Assembly: GCA_016792825.1 (NCBI GenBank)
Contig: JAEUMI010000167.1
Coordinates: 1 to 38,651 of the forward strand
Origin: Hyphomicrobiales bacterium
GTDB taxonomy: Bacteria; Pseudomonadota; Alphaproteobacteria; Rhizobiales; Aestuariivirgaceae
DNA: 38,651 bases
Direction: 5' to 3'
In this document: piece by piece, positions 36,293-38,651 of the stretch
Layout: each line of letters begins with the position of its first letter
How positions within the stretch are numbered: position 1 is the first letter of the stretch
Translations under genes and position numbers: made by a program
The notes under the pieces: generated by a model
Databases searched by the model: none
Seen by the model: the letters and a program-made list of their open reading frames with translations, nothing else
What the model was told of the DNA's origin: nothing

Positions 36293-36844
36293 ATGGCAGC
36301 CTTTCCGCCTCTTTGTGATTTCGGTTGGAAAGCACCTGCCTTCAGCCTGCCTGGCGTTGACGGCAAGCGCCACACGCTGGAAAGCCTTCGCGGCCCCAAG
36401 GGCACGCTCGTAGCCTTCATCTGCAACCATTGCCCCTATGTGAAAGCCGTCATTGGCCGCCTGGTGAGCGAGGCTGCCGAGCTTCGGCGCCTAGGCGTTT
36501 CCTCTGTTGCGATCTGCTCCAATGATCCGGTGAGCCATCCCTCTGACAATTTTGACAACATGAAGATCTTTGCCGAAAAACACGCCTTCACGTTCCCGTA
36601 TCTCCACGATGCAGCCCAGGAAGTAGCCCGTGCCTATGATGCGGTCTGCACCCCGGATTTTTTCGGTTTCAATGGCAAGCTGGAATTGCAATACCGCGGC
36701 CGGCTCGATGAATCGAAAACCACCCTTGTGCCCAATGCAAAGCGCGAGCTCTTCGAAGCCATGGAGCTGGTCGCCGAGACCGGGCAAGGCCCCCGCGCGC
36801 AAACCGCCTCCATGGGTTGCTCGATCAAGTGGAAAGCCGCTTAG
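36293..36844 (+). CDS. Thioredoxin-fold (AhpC/TSA-like) protein
   Basis: The 183-residue protein has the peroxiredoxin/TlpA-like fold. FGWKAPAFSLPGVDGKRHTLESLRGPKGTLVAFICNHCPYVKAVIGRLVSEA holds the Cys pair Cys44 and Cys47 in a CNHC motif. SVAICSNDPVSHPSDNFDNMKIFAEKHAFTFPYLHD and CTPDFFGFNGKLELQYRGRLD (with the cis-Pro after CT) follow. No signal peptide is seen, so it is cytoplasmic. This 'thioredoxin family protein' group has been little studied, and a thiol-peroxidase or reductase role is likely. It is a probable operon partner of the GNAT gene. Confidence 0.87.
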   Translation: MAAFPPLCDFGWKAPAFSLPGVDGKRHTLESLRGPKGTLVAFICNHCPYVKAVIGRLVSEAAELRRLGVSSVAICSNDPVSHPSDNFDNMKIFAEKHAFTFPYLHDAAQEVARAYDAVCTPDFFGFNGKLELQYRGRLDESKTTLVPNAKRELFEAMELVAETGQGPRAQTASMGCSIKWKAA

Positions 36845-36923
36845 GGTTACACGGAATTGTTTCGCTGGTTTCTTGGCTTCCTTGAGATATAAGCTTTTCA
36901 CGCCGAGCAACAAGGAACCGTCC

Positions 36924-37859
36924 ATGGCCGCCGAAAAGCAAATCCCCCTCCGCGCCCGCCTTGAGGGCGGCAAGACCCCCGTGATGACCAAGTGGTACAT
37001 CAAGTCGGAAACCGGCCCGCTGAAGGATGTGCTGCTCGGCCCCGCCGAAAGCTTCCGCTGGATGGGTCTGGAAAACGCCCATTGGTCCTCTCTCGTGCGC
37101 GATACAATCCGCAAAGGCCACAAGTTCGACAAACAGGTGGCCATGCGCCAGCACCGTGAAATGGTAGATGCCTACCATGACGCCGGCGTCACCACCCATT
37201 TCCTGCCCACTGACATGAGCAATCCCTACCAGGTCTATGCCCGCGACAGTTCCTTCATGTCGCCCTACGGCGCCGTGATCTGCCAGTTGGCCAACCCGCG
37301 CCGCCGCGGCGAATACGCGGCCGCACTTCGATTCTATCTCGAAAATGACATTCCCATTTACGACATGATTTCGGCTGGAAATTTCGAAGGCGGCGACTTC
37401 AACACCATCCGGGCAGGGGTGGCTCTTGTTGGATACACCGATCACCGCTCGGAAGAAGTGGCCGCCCGCCAGGCCGCTGAATGGTTCATCAAGGAAGGCT
37501 GGGAAATCAAGTTTGCCCCCATCGACCAGTTCTATGTCCACATCGATCTTATGGTCTGCATGCTGAACGAAAACTGCGCCGCCGTGTGCCTTGAAACCAC
37601 CGAGGATGATGTCATTCAGTGGCTGAAATCCAAGAAGATCGAAATCATCCCGGCCTCCTTCAAGGAAACCATGGCCTTGGGCTGCAACGTCGTGCCGCTC
37701 GGCAATGACCGGGTGCTGTCAACCCTGACGGCCACCGACCTCAACGCCAAAATGCGCGCTCACGGTTTCAAGGTCTATGATCCCGATATGACGATGTTCA
37801 CCCAAGCCGGTGGCGGCGTTCACTGCATGTGTCAGCCCCTCCGGAGAGAGGCGGCGTGA
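36924..37859 (+). CDS. Arginine deiminase / amidinotransferase superfamily enzyme
   Basis: The 311-residue product has the guanidine-modifying enzyme fold. VYARDSSFM (substrate Arg/Asp region, about 105-112) and AGNFEGGDF (Glu155, Asp158) are present, with the catalytic His206 in FYVHIDLMVCML and the nucleophile Cys301 in GGGVHCMCQPLRR. These mark hydrolysis or transfer at a guanidinium group. The substrate (arginine, methylarginine or another) cannot be set. Cys303 sits two residues after the nucleophile. The frame is open to 36630, but ATG 36924 with AAGGA upstream is the sensible start. Its stop overlaps the GTG of a small downstream gene. Confidence 0.85.
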   Translation: MAAEKQIPLRARLEGGKTPVMTKWYIKSETGPLKDVLLGPAESFRWMGLENAHWSSLVRDTIRKGHKFDKQVAMRQHREMVDAYHDAGVTTHFLPTDMSNPYQVYARDSSFMSPYGAVICQLANPRRRGEYAAALRFYLENDIPIYDMISAGNFEGGDFNTIRAGVALVGYTDHRSEEVAARQAAEWFIKEGWEIKFAPIDQFYVHIDLMVCMLNENCAAVCLETTEDDVIQWLKSKKIEIIPASFKETMALGCNVVPLGNDRVLSTLTATDLNAKMRAHGFKVYDPDMTMFTQAGGGVHCMCQPLRREAA

Positions 37860-38101
37860 AGGTTTACGTCGACTTCAATTCTGGAACCGCTGACGAAAAG
37901 TATGTGGTCATCTTGTTGAATGGCCAACCTATTGAACGTTCAGTTGCTGCAACCAGAGAACTCCACGGCAAGAGTGTTGTCGCATATCAGGATGAGGAAG
38001 ATTTCGAGGTTCAGGGAACACTGCAGTTTGGAGAAGCAGACGGAATGATAGGGGAAATTTGGTACTTCGTACCCAATTGGGAGACTCTCAAGAGAAATTG
38101 A
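37856..38101 (+). CDS. Hypothetical protein, 81 residues, coupled to the deiminase gene
   Basis: I do not recognise this protein. It reads MKVYVDFNSGTADEKYVVILL at the start, then NGQPIERSVAATRELHGKSVVAYQDEEDFEVQGTLQFGEADGMIGEIWYFVPNWETLKRN. It is acidic, with several predicted beta strands and no signal peptide or membrane segment. I chose GTG 37856 because it overlaps the deiminase stop (GTGA) and AGAGG lies six bases upstream. A GTG at 37829 would add nine residues. By hand count it is about 46% GC, well below its neighbours, which suggests a recent arrival or an unusual constraint. A small partner or binding protein of the deiminase is one possibility, but nothing in the sequence proves it. 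Confidence 0.65.
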   Translation: MKVYVDFNSGTADEKYVVILLNGQPIERSVAATRELHGKSVVAYQDEEDFEVQGTLQFGEADGMIGEIWYFVPNWETLKRN

Positions 38102-38156
38102 TGTAACGCACTCCCTGTATAGAACCCTATTCGAAAATATAGATTGAGAGTTCATT

Positions 38157-38651
38157 TTGCCTTCAAAAGTGACCGTTATCGGCGCCGGCCCGTCGGGCCT
38201 GATGGCGGCGGAAGTATTGGCCAAGGGCGGTGTTGATGTCACCATCCTTGACCATATGCCGTCGCCCGCCCGCAAGTTTCTGCTGGCAGGAAGAGGGGGC
38301 CTCAATCTCACACATTCGGAGCCGTTGGAAACCTTCCTCACCCGCTATGGTGAAGCCAAGGATTTCCTCGAACCCGCCATCCGCGCCTTTCCGCCGCAAG
38401 CAGTCATCGATTGGTGCAATGGTCTGGGCATCGAAACTTTCGTAGGATCCTCGGGCCGGGTGTTTCCAAAGCAGATGAAGGCTTCGCCGCTGCTTCGCGC
38501 CTGGCTCCGGCGTTTGCAAAGCCTCGGCGTCACCTTGAAAACCCGTGAACGCTGGCAAGGCTTTGACGGCACACCCACCATCCTCGCCATGGGCGGCGCG
38601 AGCTGGCCCCATCTGGGCAGCGATGCCGCCTGGGTGCCGCTGCTTCGCGCA
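38157..38651 (+). CDS. HI0933-type NAD(P)/FAD-dependent flavoprotein (partial)
   Basis: The open frame runs from TTG 38157-38159 to the window end (165 codons). It reads PSKVTVIGAGPSGLMAAEVLAKGGVDVTILDHMPSPARKFLLAGRGGLNLTHSEPLETFLTRYG. This contains the dinucleotide-binding GxGxxG and the family motif KFLLAGRGGLNLTHSE, near 'GRGGLNLTHSE' of the TIGR03862-type flavoproteins. Later come SSGRVFPKQMKASPLLRAWL and ILAMGGASWPHLGSDAAW. GAGAG lies about seven bases before the TTG, and no ATG is suitably placed. The function of the family is unknown. The 3' part is missing. Confidence 0.85.
   Translation, partial: MPSKVTVIGAGPSGLMAAEVLAKGGVDVTILDHMPSPARKFLLAGRGGLNLTHSEPLETFLTRYGEAKDFLEPAIRAFPPQAVIDWCNGLGIETFVGSSGRVFPKQMKASPLLRAWLRRLQSLGVTLKTRERWQGFDGTPTILAMGGASWPHLGSDAAWVPLLRA

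Overview
The window is a dense, high-GC stretch of ordinary chromosome from an alphaproteobacterium, most like the Hyphomicrobiales and their relatives. The signs are gene order (DUF2155-aat-accC-accB-aroQ; rne-amiC-mrcA-prfB; M23 peptidase-bactofilin; tyrS/anmK; iscR-cysteine desulfurase-sufBCDS-sufT-sufA), an RNase E with an acidic insert and a short WWSKRG-type tail, and frequent GTG/TTG starts in overlapping reading frames. I see no tRNA, rRNA, CRISPR array, prophage or insertion sequence. The species cannot be named from the sequence alone.

Layout. 1-5345: the end of a DUF2155 protein, then leftward aat, accC, accB and aroQ (protein-degradation tagging, fatty-acid and shikimate synthesis), a periplasmic DsbA-like protein and an M48 metallopeptidase with a TPR-like tail. 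5440-8527: rne, read leftward, with a long structured leader shared divergently with amiC. 8528-15518: a cell-wall block (amiC, mrcA) ending in prfB, which has a complete programmed +1 frameshift site. A three-gene islet (NIPSNAP protein, isocitrate-lyase/PEP-mutase family enzyme, divergent winged-helix regulator) with a perfect 10+10 bp operator-like palindrome lies between amiC and mrcA. 15528-20965: bactofilin plus M23 peptidase (leftward, overlapping) and a large AsmA/YhdP-like envelope protein. 20966-23971: tyrS, anmK and an alpha/beta hydrolase in a very tight arrangement.

24032-31478: the iron-sulfur assembly operon. An IscR-type Rrf2 repressor with its three Cys and one His leads iscR-cysteine desulfurase-sufB-sufC-sufD-sufS-sufT-sufA-tfoX-like. 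Successive frames are mostly joined by GTGA/TTGA overlaps. A near-consensus type 1 IscR box overlaps the predicted promoter, so autogenous Fe-S feedback is readable in the DNA. 31497-31562 is a palindromic repeat between the convergent tfoX-like and rhlE genes.

31583-38651: rhlE, katG (with a perfect Fnr/FixK-type box upstream), a GNAT acetyltransferase, a thioredoxin-fold protein, an arginine-deiminase-superfamily enzyme, a low-GC 81-residue orphan translationally coupled to it, and the start of a HI0933-type flavoprotein running off the end.

No wholly new system stands out. The best leads are the regulatory sites (IscR box, Fnr box at katG, palindrome of the metabolic islet), the prfB recoding site and the low-GC orphan after the deiminase.
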